From NCBI RefSeq assembly GCF_029871205.1, contig NZ_SSOJ01000087.1, positions 29,406 through 93,405 on the forward strand: a DNA stretch of 64,000 nucleotides, given 5' to 3'. The notes under the pieces were generated by a model. That model searched no databases. It was not told the origin of the DNA and was given only the letters and a program-made list of their open reading frames with translations. Below are positions 27,001-35,167 of the stretch, one piece after another. The translations under genes and the position numbers were made by a program. This stretch comes from Pseudomonas sp. BN417 (lineage in GTDB: Bacteria; Pseudomonadota; Gammaproteobacteria; Pseudomonadales; Pseudomonadaceae). The first letter of the stretch is position 1, and each line of letters starts with the position of its first letter.

Positions 27001-28239
27001 ATGAAGCGCAGCGAGATCAAGCGTCGTCCTTTGGCTGATACGGTCCTCGCCAGCTTAGAGGCGGAGACCCAGGAATACAGGGAACTGGATGGCGATGGCC
27101 TGTACTTCCGCGTGAAACCAGACGGCTCGAAGTCATGGCAACTGCGCTATAAGAAGGCCGACGGCAAATGGTCATGGCTAGGGCTGGGCGGCTACGGCAC
27201 GGGCGACCACCAGCTCACCGGGGAGCAAGCACGACGCAAAGCTCGTGAGCTACGCGACAGCACTGCGAAAGACGGCAACATTTTGGCCACCAAACGCGCA
27301 AGGAAAGCTGCGGAGCTCGAAGCGGCCAATAACACCTTCGAGCATCTGGCTCGCGAGTGGTACGGAACCAAGCGCAAGACATGGACTGAGGGAACAGCGG
27401 TTCGCACCATCGGTGCGCTTGAGAAACATGTGTTCCCAGTGTTTGGCAAGCGGCCCTATACCGGAATCCTCCCGATGGAGTGGATGGATTTCCTAAGGGG
27501 CATGGAGCAGACCGGCATCGTCGAGCAAACCAGCCGCGTACGTGGCATGTGTCGCGAGATATACGACCTTGCTCGGGTCACTGGTCGCGCCACCCACAAC
27601 CCGCTCGAAGGTCTCCACAAGTTTCTGCTGACCAAGCCGGTCGAAAATTTCGCCCATGTATCACTTGAAGAGCTACCTGCTCTGCTACGAGCCATTCGCG
27701 CATACCCCCATGCGACTGACGTACGAATCGGCTTACAGCTGCTGGCGATGCTCGCCTGCCGTCCCTCCGAGTTGCGCGAGGCTCGCTGGGCAGAGCTCGA
27801 CCTGGATGCTGGCCTCTGGTTAATTCCCGCCGAGCGTATGAAGCGCCGCCGAGAGCATCTGATTCCTCTCCCCTGCCAAGCTGTCGAGTTGCTGCGCGAG
27901 CTGCACAACATCACCGGCGATTTCTCGCTACTGTTCCCTGGCCGCAGCGATACCACCAAACCGCGAAGTAACACTGTGTTCCTGATGGCCCTCCGCCGTC
28001 TCGGCTACGAAGGCCGCCAGACCGGCCATGGGTTCCGCCACTTAGCAAGCACCATACTTAACGAAAATGGCTTCGATTCCCAACACGTAGAAGCCCAGCT
28101 CTCCCACGTTAAGGAAGGCGTGCGGGGCGTCTATGACAAGAGCATTTACCTCGCGCAGCGCCGAGAAATGATGCGGTGGTATGCCAACCACTTGGACAAA
28201 TTAGCAACTGGCAACGTGGTGCAAATCAAGCGCGCCTGA
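27001..28239 (+). CDS. P4-type tyrosine integrase
   Basis: This 412-residue protein has the N-terminal arm-binding DUF4102-like domain (DGDGLYFRVKPDGSKSWQLRY and LGLGGYGTG), a SAM-like core-binding domain (about residues 110-205) and a C-terminal catalytic domain with the arginine in ACRPSELREARW, the HGFRHLASTIL motif and the terminal tyrosine in GVYDKS. It starts 177 bases from the ssrA end and reads away from it. It very likely catalyses insertion and excision of the island at ssrA. Confidence 0.93.
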   Translation: MKRSEIKRRPLADTVLASLEAETQEYRELDGDGLYFRVKPDGSKSWQLRYKKADGKWSWLGLGGYGTGDHQLTGEQARRKARELRDSTAKDGNILATKRARKAAELEAANNTFEHLAREWYGTKRKTWTEGTAVRTIGALEKHVFPVFGKRPYTGILPMEWMDFLRGMEQTGIVEQTSRVRGMCREIYDLARVTGRATHNPLEGLHKFLLTKPVENFAHVSLEELPALLRAIRAYPHATDVRIGLQLLAMLACRPSELREARWAELDLDAGLWLIPAERMKRRREHLIPLPCQAVELLRELHNITGDFSLLFPGRSDTTKPRSNTVFLMALRRLGYEGRQTGHGFRHLASTILNENGFDSQHVEAQLSHVKEGVRGVYDKSIYLAQRREMMRWYANHLDKLATGNVVQIKRA

Positions 28240-28300
28240 TCCCTTGTTTGTCCCTCAAGCGAGGTGTTCAGTTTTACCCCCCCAAGCGGATGCAAATAAT

Positions 28301-28340
28301 TTCTGTGCTCTCAGAATAGAACTCCTTTGAGCCAAAGGAG
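28301..28340 (+). promoter_or_regulatory. Two stem-loops in the integrase-alpA gap, one covering the alpA ribosome binding site
   Basis: TTCTG-tgctct-CAGAA (28301-28316) is followed by CTCCTTT-gagcc-AAAGGAG (28322-28340). The right arm of the second stem is the AGGAG ribosome binding site of the alpA-like gene, so folding would hide it. The arrangement recalls the int-alpA RNA motif that I remember from comparative RNA surveys; this identity is not verified. Confidence 0.55.
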
Positions 28341-28350
28341 CACACCCCAG

Positions 28351-28566
28351 ATGCATGCCAACGCACCGCTTCAAAAACTGTCCATTAAGGAAATCTGCGC
28401 TCTCGAAGGCCTCAGCCGCAGCGGACTCTACAAATTGATGAAGGCCGATCCAACCTTTCCGAAGCCGATCAAGAGCGGCCCCGCACGCGGTGCACGAGTA
28501 CGTTTCCTAGCAACGGAGATTGCAGCCTGGCAGGAGCAACATCGCGCGATGCAGGGGGCTTTATGA
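28351..28566 (+). CDS. AlpA-family helix-turn-helix regulator
   Basis: This 71-residue protein is a MerR-like HTH of the AlpA type, with LSIKEICALEGLSRSGLYKLMKAD as the helix-turn-helix and PKPIKSGPARGARVRFLATEIAAW as the following wing. In P4 and related islands AlpA/Vis proteins act as excisionase and integrase activator. The ATG at 28351 has an AAAGGAG eight bases upstream that lies in a hairpin arm; a TTG at 28327 is less likely. The next gene starts two bases after its stop. Confidence 0.88.
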   Translation: MHANAPLQKLSIKEICALEGLSRSGLYKLMKADPTFPKPIKSGPARGARVRFLATEIAAWQEQHRAMQGAL

Positions 28567-28567
28567 A

Positions 28568-29161
28568 ATGAAGGGCAGTAACTCGACTGACTTCTGGTGG
28601 ACAAAGATTTTCCGCTGCGTCATCGACAGCGGTGATCTTGCAGCAATGTCTGGGAATGCAGTGAAGGTCTACGTCTCACTGAAATCCCGTGCACACGCTC
28701 AAACTGGATGCATCAAATGCAGCGCCAGCCAACTGGCTAGGGATGGAGGAATGTCGGAGAAGTCTGCGCGACGAGCGCTGGGAGAACTCGTTGAAATGGG
28801 GTATCTACAGAGTATCCAGCGCCCCGGCAGAACGTCGGAGCTGCACCTAATAGAGCAATTTACGCTCCGCGACGGCGATGAAAACCTAGGACGTGCGCGC
28901 TTCAAGTTCATCCCGGCTAGCGTCGATCAAAGAATAAGCGAAATGAAGGCCATGCTAGCCTCAGGGCGCCCGCTGGACGGCCTGACAACTATTAGCATCG
29001 AACATAATCTCAGTATTAGTGCTCATACCGTGAACATCGCCGTTATCCAGGACAGCGGCGATCTCCAGGTGCTGGACCACGTCGTAAAAAACCCGAGATT
29101 TTCCAAACTGCAAAAGCACCTAAATCGCATACAGAGCGATTGGGACCAGGATGAGCCCTGA
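28568..29161 (+). CDS. Winged-helix, Rep-like island protein
   Basis: This 197-residue protein has a winged-helix region at about residues 20-95 (LAAMSGNAVKVYVSLKSRA, then CSASQLARDGGMSEKSARRALGELVEMGYL), the arrangement seen in plasmid replication initiators and GntR-type regulators. The rest is not recognised. It is translationally linked to the alpA-like gene. The four GGTC-N6-GACC palindromes directly downstream are obvious candidate binding sites. Replication initiation or transcription control are both possible; the sequence does not decide. Confidence 0.6.
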   Translation: MKGSNSTDFWWTKIFRCVIDSGDLAAMSGNAVKVYVSLKSRAHAQTGCIKCSASQLARDGGMSEKSARRALGELVEMGYLQSIQRPGRTSELHLIEQFTLRDGDENLGRARFKFIPASVDQRISEMKAMLASGRPLDGLTTISIEHNLSISAHTVNIAVIQDSGDLQVLDHVVKNPRFSKLQKHLNRIQSDWDQDEP

Positions 29162-29162
29162 G

Positions 29163-29310
29163 ATATCCACAGCGTGGTCGCCCATGACCGTGGTCCGCCC
29201 TGACCACGGTCACGCGGGGGTAGGCTGACTGGTCGCCGGTGACCGGACATACAAGCCCCCCCTGGTCACATGTGACCTACGTAATAAGAACAAGAAAATA
29301 AAAATAGATT
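29163..29310. other. Origin-like block: DnaA-box-like 9-mer, four GGTC-N6-GACC palindromes, AT-rich tract
   Basis: ATATCCACA (29163-29171) matches the DnaA box TTATCCACA at eight of nine bases. GGTC-N6-GACC then occurs at 29176-29189, 29192-29205, 29231-29244 and 29264-29277; the second lies in an 11-bp perfect inverted repeat (29185-29212) and the fourth is a perfect 14-bp palindrome. A 30-base A-rich stretch follows (29281-29310). This combination resembles an iteron-type replication origin, or an operator array for the upstream winged-helix protein. Confidence 0.6.
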
Positions 29311-29672
29311 TGGACTCCAGCTTCCCCCCTCAGTATTCCTTGCCCACCCTAGCCGAGCAGATTGCAGCCATGGACGCCAAGACCGCCGCCTACCTCGCCA
29401 CCCTGCCGCCCGATCTGGCCGCACTGATTCGTCCGCTCAAGGTCGGCGGGCATCTGGCCGACGCCCTGCGCCGCATGGAACAGGCCGATTACCACCCCAC
29501 CTTTGACCTAGCCAACGCGCGCGCCGGCGCCTTTCTCTTCGCAGCCCTGACCTATGGCGACCTAGCCCAGTTCGACTATCTCGCCTTGGAAGTCTATCGG
29601 TTCGATATGGGTCAAGCGCGTCGTGACTTTCTGAACGAGCAGGCCCAAGCGTACCGCCCTGATCCCGCGTGA
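29310..29672 (+). CDS. Hypothetical protein of the island
   Basis: The reading frame gives up to 120 residues, mainly Ala- and Leu-rich helix, with no motif that I recognise. The first initiator is a TTG at 29310 with no clear ribosome binding site; an ATG at 29400 is in frame downstream of MDAKT-type sequence beginning at 29370. The codon use is GC-rich and the residue pattern is protein-like, so it is probably real or recently decayed, given the broken reading frame directly after it. Confidence 0.5.
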   Translation: MDSSFPPQYSLPTLAEQIAAMDAKTAAYLATLPPDLAALIRPLKVGGHLADALRRMEQADYHPTFDLANARAGAFLFAALTYGDLAQFDYLALEVYRFDMGQARRDFLNEQAQAYRPDPA

Positions 29673-29696
29673 CCTTCGCTGCCTAGTGCTGAAACC

Positions 29697-29918
29697 ATGA
29701 CCAACAAGCCTGAACCACCGCCCATGCGGGGTGGCTACGGCCTGCTAGTGCAGGCCGCCCTCGATGTCGCCAGCGCCGAATGGCTGCAGGTGCGCCGCTA
29801 GGACCTGGCCGCGCGCCTCGGCGCCTTGTGACTGCCGCTGCGGGTGTTCGCCTCGCTATGGGCGGTGGGGCGCGATTGCGAGGGAGTGGGGATCCGTGCG
29901 CTTTTGGTCGAGCAGTAG
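29697..29918 (+). pseudogene. Broken reading frame with two internal stops
   Basis: An ATG at 29697 opens a frame that stays in phase for 73 codons to a TAG at 29916, interrupted only by TAG at 29799 and TGA at 29829. Both stops could come from single transitions (CAG or CGA/TGG). The interrupted product is protein-like (RGGYGLLVQAALDVASAEWL, then a Leu-rich helix). It follows the hypothetical gene by 24 bases and is probably a decayed partner. The next 167 bases to 30085 hold nothing that I can identify. Confidence 0.5.
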
Positions 29919-30085
29919 GCTGCAAAAACTATGCAGGTCGGAATTCAGACCAAGAAGGAAAACTGCCATGAGCGGGCGGTGTTTTCTTAGCAAACCTAGG
30001 TTGGATGCAGCGAGGGCCTGAGTAGAGAAGATGCCTAGCTGTAACCGAAAGCAAGGGCAGCCGGAGCTGCCCTCTCCTTCCCCAG

Positions 30086-30637
30086 CTACTTGGCCTCCCA
30101 ACCGACACTGGTCAGTTTCAGGGTGACCTGGGCTGTCTGAGTGCCTGCGCTAGCCTGGAGCATCTCCGGGTAGTAGAGGGGAAGGTTTGATTCCGGCAGC
30201 CACGGCGCCGTGATCACGCCATAGTTAAAAGTGACCGTTGCTTCCTTGTAGTCGCCGTTGCTCATGGGTCCGTCCCATTTGACGACCTCGGCCAACACCT
30301 TTTTCCCCCAGCAGATGTCCGGACCGACCATGAAGGGCTTGAGCTTTTCGCTGGGGGTGTATCGTGCGATCGGCATTTTCCAACCCGGTGTTTTAATTGC
30401 TGCGTCTTCGCCGTTGACCAAACCGGCGCTTTGCAGATTGGCAAAGGTGATCGCCCGCAGCGATTTCGATTTGATTTCCAGGATGGTTACGTCGACTGGC
30501 CACGTCTTTATGCCGAGGCATAAGCTGCCGTTCGCCTCTAGATCTTGAGCGATGGCCTGTTCAAACTCACCCTTGTAGTTGTCGCACCCAGCGATCGCCA
30601 ATGTAGAAACAGCTAGTACCGAAATACGATTTTTCAT
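30086..30637 (-). CDS. Hypothetical lipoprotein of the island
   Basis: This 183-residue protein has a short signal peptide ending in the lipobox LAIAGC (MKNRISVLAVSTLAIAGC) and a mature domain of mixed strand character with two more cysteines. An AAGGA ribosome binding site precedes the ATG. No known family was recognised. It is the last gene of the leftward series of small genes. Surface or entry exclusion roles are imaginable but nothing in the sequence proves them. Confidence 0.75.
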   Translation of the reverse strand: MKNRISVLAVSTLAIAGCDNYKGEFEQAIAQDLEANGSLCLGIKTWPVDVTILEIKSKSLRAITFANLQSAGLVNGEDAAIKTPGWKMPIARYTPSEKLKPFMVGPDICWGKKVLAEVVKWDGPMSNGDYKEATVTFNYGVITAPWLPESNLPLYYPEMLQASAGTQTAQVTLKLTSVGWEAK

Positions 30638-30694
30638 AGCGTCCTTGTCGTGTCAGGTGGTCATGAAGCGCCTCGATACTGAGGCAAATAGTCA

Positions 30695-31093
30695 TCATCG
30701 GCGCCGGTGAATCCAGAAAAAGCTGTCCGCACACACAGACAGTCTCAACTCGTGTTCGCCGTTCTTCCGGAACCAGTTCAGGGCGTAGGTCAGATTGCCG
30801 CTGCAATCGGCCCACATTGGCAACAGTGCATCTGAGACCTCGACGACCCGTAGCCTGACGCCGCCAGAGACCAACACCAGGTCGACGGTAACCGTCCGGT
30901 CCAGGAGCAAGGCGGCGCTACCCAGTAGCCGGTTCAGTGCTGGGAGATCGAGATCGAGCGCCAAGCCGGCCCGCAAGTTGGCGGCGAGCTTGCGCTCGAA
31001 GGGGTTGAGCGTCAGTTCCCAGCTTCGGAGTTCAACATCCGGCGCGTCGTCCTCCTGCAAGTAACGGAGGTCTCCATCAATTTCGAAGAGCAT
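30695..31093 (-). CDS. Hypothetical protein
   Basis: This 132-residue soluble protein has no recognised family. It starts MLFEIDGDLRYLQEDDAPD and has alternating hydrophobic strands in the second half. The strong GGAGGTCGCC ribosome binding site lies inside the end of the preceding gene, which it overlaps by 17 bases, so it belongs to the same operon. Confidence 0.7.
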   Translation of the reverse strand: MLFEIDGDLRYLQEDDAPDVELRSWELTLNPFERKLAANLRAGLALDLDLPALNRLLGSAALLLDRTVTVDLVLVSGGVRLRVVEVSDALLPMWADCSGNLTYALNWFRKNGEHELRLSVCADSFFWIHRRR

Positions 31094-31322
31094 TGGCGAC
31101 CTCCTGAAGTTCGCGCATCTTCCGGGAGTGGTGGCCGCAGCGATTAATACAACGTGCCAGCCACCACAGGCGCAGCACCATTCCGAGTGGAGTCACCTCA
31201 ACATCGAGCTCCCTCAGTGCTGCCTGCACAGCCGCTTTGGCTGGCTGGAGACCGGCAACCAACTCAGCATTCCTCGCCAGGTGAGCGGCCCGTCGGGCCG
31301 CCCAACATTTGAGCAGCCGCAT
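31077..31322 (-). CDS. Small basic hypothetical protein
   Basis: This 81-residue protein is rich in Ala, Leu and Arg, with a cysteine-histidine pair set (WLARCINRCGHH). Its ATG shares one base with the stop of the upstream gene (TGATG), and it overlaps the next gene by 17 bases. No family recognised. Confidence 0.65.
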   Translation of the reverse strand: MRLLKCWAARRAAHLARNAELVAGLQPAKAAVQAALRELDVEVTPLGMVLRLWWLARCINRCGHHSRKMRELQEVANALRN

Positions 31323-31603
31323 CAGTGACCTCCGGTGCGGGCCATGCGCTGCAAGATCGCAATGCGCTCCCGGTCATCAACTCCCTGCAGTACGTTGAGC
31401 CGGGCCGCGATCAACTCGGCCTCGACAAACGAACCGATGGGGAGATGTTCCAGTGGAATGGGGGCAGCAAAATCGGTGCGGATAGCAACCAGGACCAACT
31501 CGGCACGATCTACTGAGACATGGGCCACTGCACCGAGGCGTGTCAGCTGCTCATCGAGGTCGCGCACCAGGTCGCTGGAAATGGTGTTTGGGTGAGTGTA
31601 CAT
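31322..31603 (-). CDS. Hypothetical protein
   Basis: This 93-residue protein begins MYTHPNTISSDLVRDLDEQL and ends IAILQRMARTGGH. The start at 31603 has an AGGAGAG ribosome binding site seven bases upstream; an earlier in-frame codon at 31645 has none. No family recognised. It is translationally coupled to the next gene. Confidence 0.68.
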   Translation of the reverse strand: MYTHPNTISSDLVRDLDEQLTRLGAVAHVSVDRAELVLVAIRTDFAAPIPLEHLPIGSFVEAELIAARLNVLQGVDDRERIAILQRMARTGGH

Positions 31604-31654
31604 AGAGACTCTCCTGTCATGGTGAGCCTGTACGCTCAGCCCCATTCGGAGGTG

Positions 31655-31975
31655 TCACAACCCCCCAAGCAACAACGGCAGCACCTGGTTGCCGAGGTAG
31701 CTCCCCAGGACAGCCGCGTTGAAGAACACAACGACACGCGTCCAGACCGGACGCCAGTTGAGCACGCCGGCATAAAGGAACAGCGCTGCGCCAATCAGCA
31801 ACCCGACCGACACCCCTTGGGCACTAAGCAGGATATCGAGCAGGGTGCTGCAGGCATTGGCCACGGGGAACCAGGCGCCGCCAGCCGTTAAGGCAAAAAC
31901 GAAACTGGAAGCCGCCACCACGCAGAAGCCGCGCGGCGACAGTGATAAGCCGAGGATTCGAATCGTGCGAGACAT
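31655..31975 (-). CDS. Small membrane protein, possibly VirB2/TrbC pilin-like
   Basis: This 106-residue protein has three hydrophobic segments (about 16-36, 47-68 and 83-103). Size, paired helices with a short polar loop and position among conjugation-like genes resemble VirB2/TrbC pilins, but no diagnostic motif was seen, so the assignment is weak. The ribosome binding site AGGAGGTGACCC is excellent. Confidence 0.65.
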   Translation of the reverse strand: MSRTIRILGLSLSPRGFCVVAASSFVFALTAGGAWFPVANACSTLLDILLSAQGVSVGLLIGAALFLYAGVLNWRPVWTRVVVFFNAAVLGSYLGNQVLPLLLGGL

Positions 31976-32028
31976 GGGTCACCTCCTGAGGATAGGGAGG
32001 TGGGCATCGTTTTACAGGCTGGGGTGTG

Positions 32029-32403
32029 TCACAACCGTTCGTTCTTCTCCCCAGCGATCAATGCCTCGCACTCGTCGCAGATCAGTTCATACGGCTGCCC
32101 GGTGAGCAGATCGTAGTAGTCGCGCGCGGCCCCGGTTCCCAGCTGCTCCCGACAGGACGAGCAGAACACCGGCATCTCACGCTCTCCGGCACCACGAAAC
32201 CAGCCCGCGCAATAGCTGAGCTGATCGAGTCCTTCTGGTACGGGGAGCATGGCCCCACCAGCCTGACCACATTTAAACCCCTGCTGCTCACTGTCCTGAT
32301 GCAGCCACAGCGTTTTCCGCCGATACCCCTCCGCCTCCTTCCGCTGCCGATACAGCTCCTGGCGAATTGCGACTGCAGACCGTTGGCGTAGCTTCTGTTT
32401 CAT
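32029..32403 (-). CDS. Cysteine-rich hypothetical protein with zinc-ribbon-like pairs
   Basis: This 124-residue protein has a basic N-terminus (MKQKLRQRSAVAIRQELYRQ) and two CxxC pairs near the C-terminus (FCSSC and ICDEC, about 30 residues apart) that could bind zinc. Start at 32403 is an ATG with a weak GAGAAG upstream. Otherwise unrecognised. The 218 bases upstream hold the two hairpins described separately. Confidence 0.65.
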   Translation of the reverse strand: MKQKLRQRSAVAIRQELYRQRKEAEGYRRKTLWLHQDSEQQGFKCGQAGGAMLPVPEGLDQLSYCAGWFRGAGEREMPVFCSSCREQLGTGAARDYYDLLTGQPYELICDECEALIAGEKNERL

Positions 32404-32527
32404 CGGGTCCGGGCTTCTCGATCGGGGTTAGTCAGCAACTATACCAATCTCGAATCCACGTCTTTCGTTACCGCTTACGCGTTGTGGTAGCATCAACGGG
32501 GCAAGGGGCCGCACGCAGAGGCGGCTG

Positions 32528-32574
32528 GTGTTATAGGTGATGTCGGATGCCTTGGGGCTGGCACCCTATAACAC
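32528..32574. promoter_or_regulatory. Long-armed inverted repeat
   Basis: GTGTTATAGG (32528-32537) pairs perfectly with CCTATAACAC (32565-32574), and the stem can extend by GTG/CAC inside through one bulge, with a loop of about 22 bases. It lies in a gene-free stretch (32404-32621) upstream of the leftward small-gene operon and could be an operator or a small structured RNA. Confidence 0.55.
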
Positions 32575-32607
32575 ATGCTTATGGATTCCCCTGCACAAGC
32601 AGGAGAA

Positions 32608-32639
32608 ATGACAAGGCCCCGTTATTGGGGCCTTGTCAT
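32608..32639 (-). terminator. Very stable hairpin at the end of the TraG-like operon
   Basis: ATGACAAGGCCCC-gttatt-GGGGCCTTGTCAT is a perfect 13-bp stem. On the minus strand it is followed by TTTCTCC. It overlaps the last codons of the 76-residue gene and probably terminates that operon. Confidence 0.7.
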
Positions 32640-32852
32640 GAATGGGCAATTCCCATGACTGGGATTGGCGCCGGCCAGATCCGGAAACGCCAGTTCAAGG
32701 TCGGGCCGATTGCCGATCGCAATCGCCGTCATCACCGCTGTGCGGACCTCCTCCAGATCGGTACCTGCTAGTCGCGCCACAGTGGCCATGACCTCAGCCA
32801 CTGGCCGATCAAAAACGAGAGCCTCGGACCAGTTAACAGGCAGGATCCTCAT
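32622..32852 (-). CDS. Small hypothetical protein downstream of the TraG-like gene
   Basis: This 76-residue protein begins MRILPVNWSEALVFDRPVAE and is unrecognised. Its ATG overlaps the TraG-like stop (TGATG), and an AGAGGA lies upstream, so it is translated in the same operon. Its C-terminal codons lie within a terminator-like hairpin. Confidence 0.6.
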   Translation of the reverse strand: MRILPVNWSEALVFDRPVAEVMATVARLAGTDLEEVRTAVMTAIAIGNRPDLELAFPDLAGANPSHGNCPFMTRPQ

Positions 32853-34732
32853 CAGTCCTCTCCTTTGGGCGGTTGAGGCCGTGGCGGATTAAGGTTAATG
32901 GTGCGCCCGGCACGCTCCTGCCCCGTGCGCGTGGAGCCATCCCCTCCAGTAGGCGGGACTGAATCCTTCACTGGAAAGCTCCTGCTCGCCTCCTGGCTGA
33001 TCCTCTTCTGAACGGCCTGGCGGCTCAGCTCAGAGGTCGTCTCAGAGGACTTATCAGGGCCCCTCACCGCGCGTGCAATCCTGCTTATACCGGCTGCCAT
33101 GGCGACCGTTGCCGCCGCCATTTTGGCAGCCTCCGTCGGAGTACCGATGGAGTTTCTGGCAGCAGCCGTGAGGCCCCCGATCGTGGTTCCGGTCAGCCTG
33201 CTGGAAAACCAGACAGCCCCGACCAGGAGCATTCCACAAACCGCTGACAGGCCGACCCGCAACATCTCCCACTCGGCGCCGTCACCTGTCCAACCAGAGG
33301 CCGCTGCGCTCTGCCCAAACACCACCGAGGCGTAGAGCAACGAAGCCCCTACAGCCAGTGCCTGACAAAAAATGGTGAAGAAAGTGCAGAAGGCCAAGGT
33401 CGACACGAGGACGGTGATAACCCGCATCCCGGCGACAATTGCCACCAGGACAAACACCGGAGCCAGGACCAATGTGATCGCAAATCCGGCACCGGCCAGC
33501 GTGAGGGCCATCGGCATCAGAACCTGCAGATCGAGCCATTGCTTGTAGTTCTTCAGGACCTGGAACGCCCCAGTTGCCGCGCCTATCGCTGCTCCCGTGG
33601 CGCTGCTCCCCTGCTCACCATCCCCCAGGCGCCCCATCAGCCTGGACCAGGCCACAACCGTTCCGACTGTGCCACTGGTTGCATCTAGGGTGGCGGGTGC
33701 CTTCTCCTTGCCCAATTTTTCTAGAGCGCGATAGGCCTGCTCTCCGCCGTACTGGGCGATGTGGAATGCCTCCATACAGTTGGTCGGTACGAACTGCCGG
33801 TCCATGTATGGATCCTCGTGCTCACGCACGAGCACGTTAGGTCCGTGGCGCGCCTCCACGGGGGCTTCGGATACCCGCAGGTAATCAACCCTCTGCTGGT
33901 TCTGCCCACTGAATAGCCCCTCCCAATAACCCTGCCCGGGTAGCTGATAACGCCGCTGCTCCTGGTTGAACGCATCCGGCACTTTCTGGCTGCCCAGCGC
34001 CTGCAACCCCTTTTCCCTGTTCCAGTTCAGCGACGACAGGTTGAACGCCTGCCCGATATCGCCCAGGTTGCTATCGATGCCGACGACCGAGGCCAGTAGA
34101 TCCACTGCCCCACCAGCCAGCTCCCGCAACTGGTTCATGTTGCTGATCGTGTCGTCGGGGACACCCAGCCCCCCACCCCCCAACAGGCCGATCGATTGCC
34201 AGGCACGAACATCCGCGTGGTTGACCTCACCTGGGCGAGGGCCACAGCGTTGGTTGTAATCACGAATCAACGCGCCCAGGTCACTGTCCCCGAAAGCGGA
34301 CACAGCGCGCTCAACCGCATCATCCAACGCGGCCTGGGTAGGGATAATCCTCCCACCCGCACTATTTTCGGCTAACGCCTTGGAAAGCGCGCTGCTGTAG
34401 ACGCCCTGGAGGACGCCCCCCGCTTGGGCCAGCACGGCCTGGATCCTCAGCACCTCAATGGACGCTCGCCCTGGAAACTGCAGGGTGGTCGGTTGTAGCC
34501 CCCACATTACGATCAGAGCCACCGCTGCCCTTTCGCCCAGGGCAGCAAACTGCCCGCGCAGGAGGGCGAGGAGCAGCAATGTGACTGCCAGGAACATCGC
34601 TGGGGTGACCAGGGCACGGCTCGCAGAGCCAATTGCCTCAGTCACTGGAGCGATACCGATCAGGGTCGAGACGACCAGGTTTGACCAATGGGCGAATATC
34701 CAGTCGAATCCAGCCAACCCCTCAGCGTCCAT
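32852..34732 (-). CDS. Polytopic membrane protein, TraG-N-like conjugation component
   Basis: This 626-residue protein has two or three hydrophobic helices near the N-terminus (about 15-95), a long Cys-poor extracytoplasmic stretch with two cysteines (DYNQRCGP and PTNCMEAF) and a cluster of hydrophobic segments at about 400-530, ending in a Pro/Arg-rich polar tail. The layout recalls TraG N-terminal or VirB6-type mating-pair proteins of type IV secretion systems. No clear family motif was recognised, so this is a context-supported guess. CGGAGAG precedes the ATG. Confidence 0.55.
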   Translation of the reverse strand: MDAEGLAGFDWIFAHWSNLVVSTLIGIAPVTEAIGSASRALVTPAMFLAVTLLLLALLRGQFAALGERAAVALIVMWGLQPTTLQFPGRASIEVLRIQAVLAQAGGVLQGVYSSALSKALAENSAGGRIIPTQAALDDAVERAVSAFGDSDLGALIRDYNQRCGPRPGEVNHADVRAWQSIGLLGGGGLGVPDDTISNMNQLRELAGGAVDLLASVVGIDSNLGDIGQAFNLSSLNWNREKGLQALGSQKVPDAFNQEQRRYQLPGQGYWEGLFSGQNQQRVDYLRVSEAPVEARHGPNVLVREHEDPYMDRQFVPTNCMEAFHIAQYGGEQAYRALEKLGKEKAPATLDATSGTVGTVVAWSRLMGRLGDGEQGSSATGAAIGAATGAFQVLKNYKQWLDLQVLMPMALTLAGAGFAITLVLAPVFVLVAIVAGMRVITVLVSTLAFCTFFTIFCQALAVGASLLYASVVFGQSAAASGWTGDGAEWEMLRVGLSAVCGMLLVGAVWFSSRLTGTTIGGLTAAARNSIGTPTEAAKMAAATVAMAAGISRIARAVRGPDKSSETTSELSRQAVQKRISQEASRSFPVKDSVPPTGGDGSTRTGQERAGRTINLNPPRPQPPKGED

Positions 34733-34970
34733 GGCGGGCTCTCCGAATCACGTCCCCAACCAGCAGGCGGGCCCGCAGCAACAGCCAACCCACCACACAA
34801 AGGATGCCGATCCAGCTCACCGCCAACCAGATCGCCCGTTGGTCCACCATCACCCACATCACGATCCTGGGACTGACCAGCCAGATCAGGGCCAGGGCAA
34901 ACTGCGCAGCCATGATCCCCAACCCAATTCTCCTCATCCAATGGGCGCCCCTCCGAATCACCGTCTCCAT
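34722..34970 (-). CDS. Small membrane protein upstream of the TraG-like gene
   Basis: This 82-residue protein has two strong transmembrane segments (about 14-33 and 46-66) and basic ends. It overlaps the TraG-like start by 11 bases, so the two are probably made together and may act in the same envelope complex. No family recognised. Confidence 0.65.
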   Translation of the reverse strand: METVIRRGAHWMRRIGLGIMAAQFALALIWLVSPRIVMWVMVDQRAIWLAVSWIGILCVVGWLLLRARLLVGDVIRRARHGR

Positions 34971-35167
34971 AACGTACCCCTCCGCGTTGGCTTATCCGGG
35001 GAGCATACGAGGACGTTAGGTGTGTCGACCCTCAATCGTGGGGCAAAAACGCCTCCCCTCTCAGACCGTAAGCGGTAACAGGCCAAGCAACCTAGGTGGG
35101 ATCACCCCAAATGGCCTCGCCAACCTCACCTTTGCAAGGCAGCGCGTTGCGCTGCTGCGGCTACGCC

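Noticed and set aside
29163..29310. CRISPR array
   Set aside because: The repeated GGTC-N6-GACC units are short palindromes with unequal spacing and no spacer-repeat regularity or cas genes.
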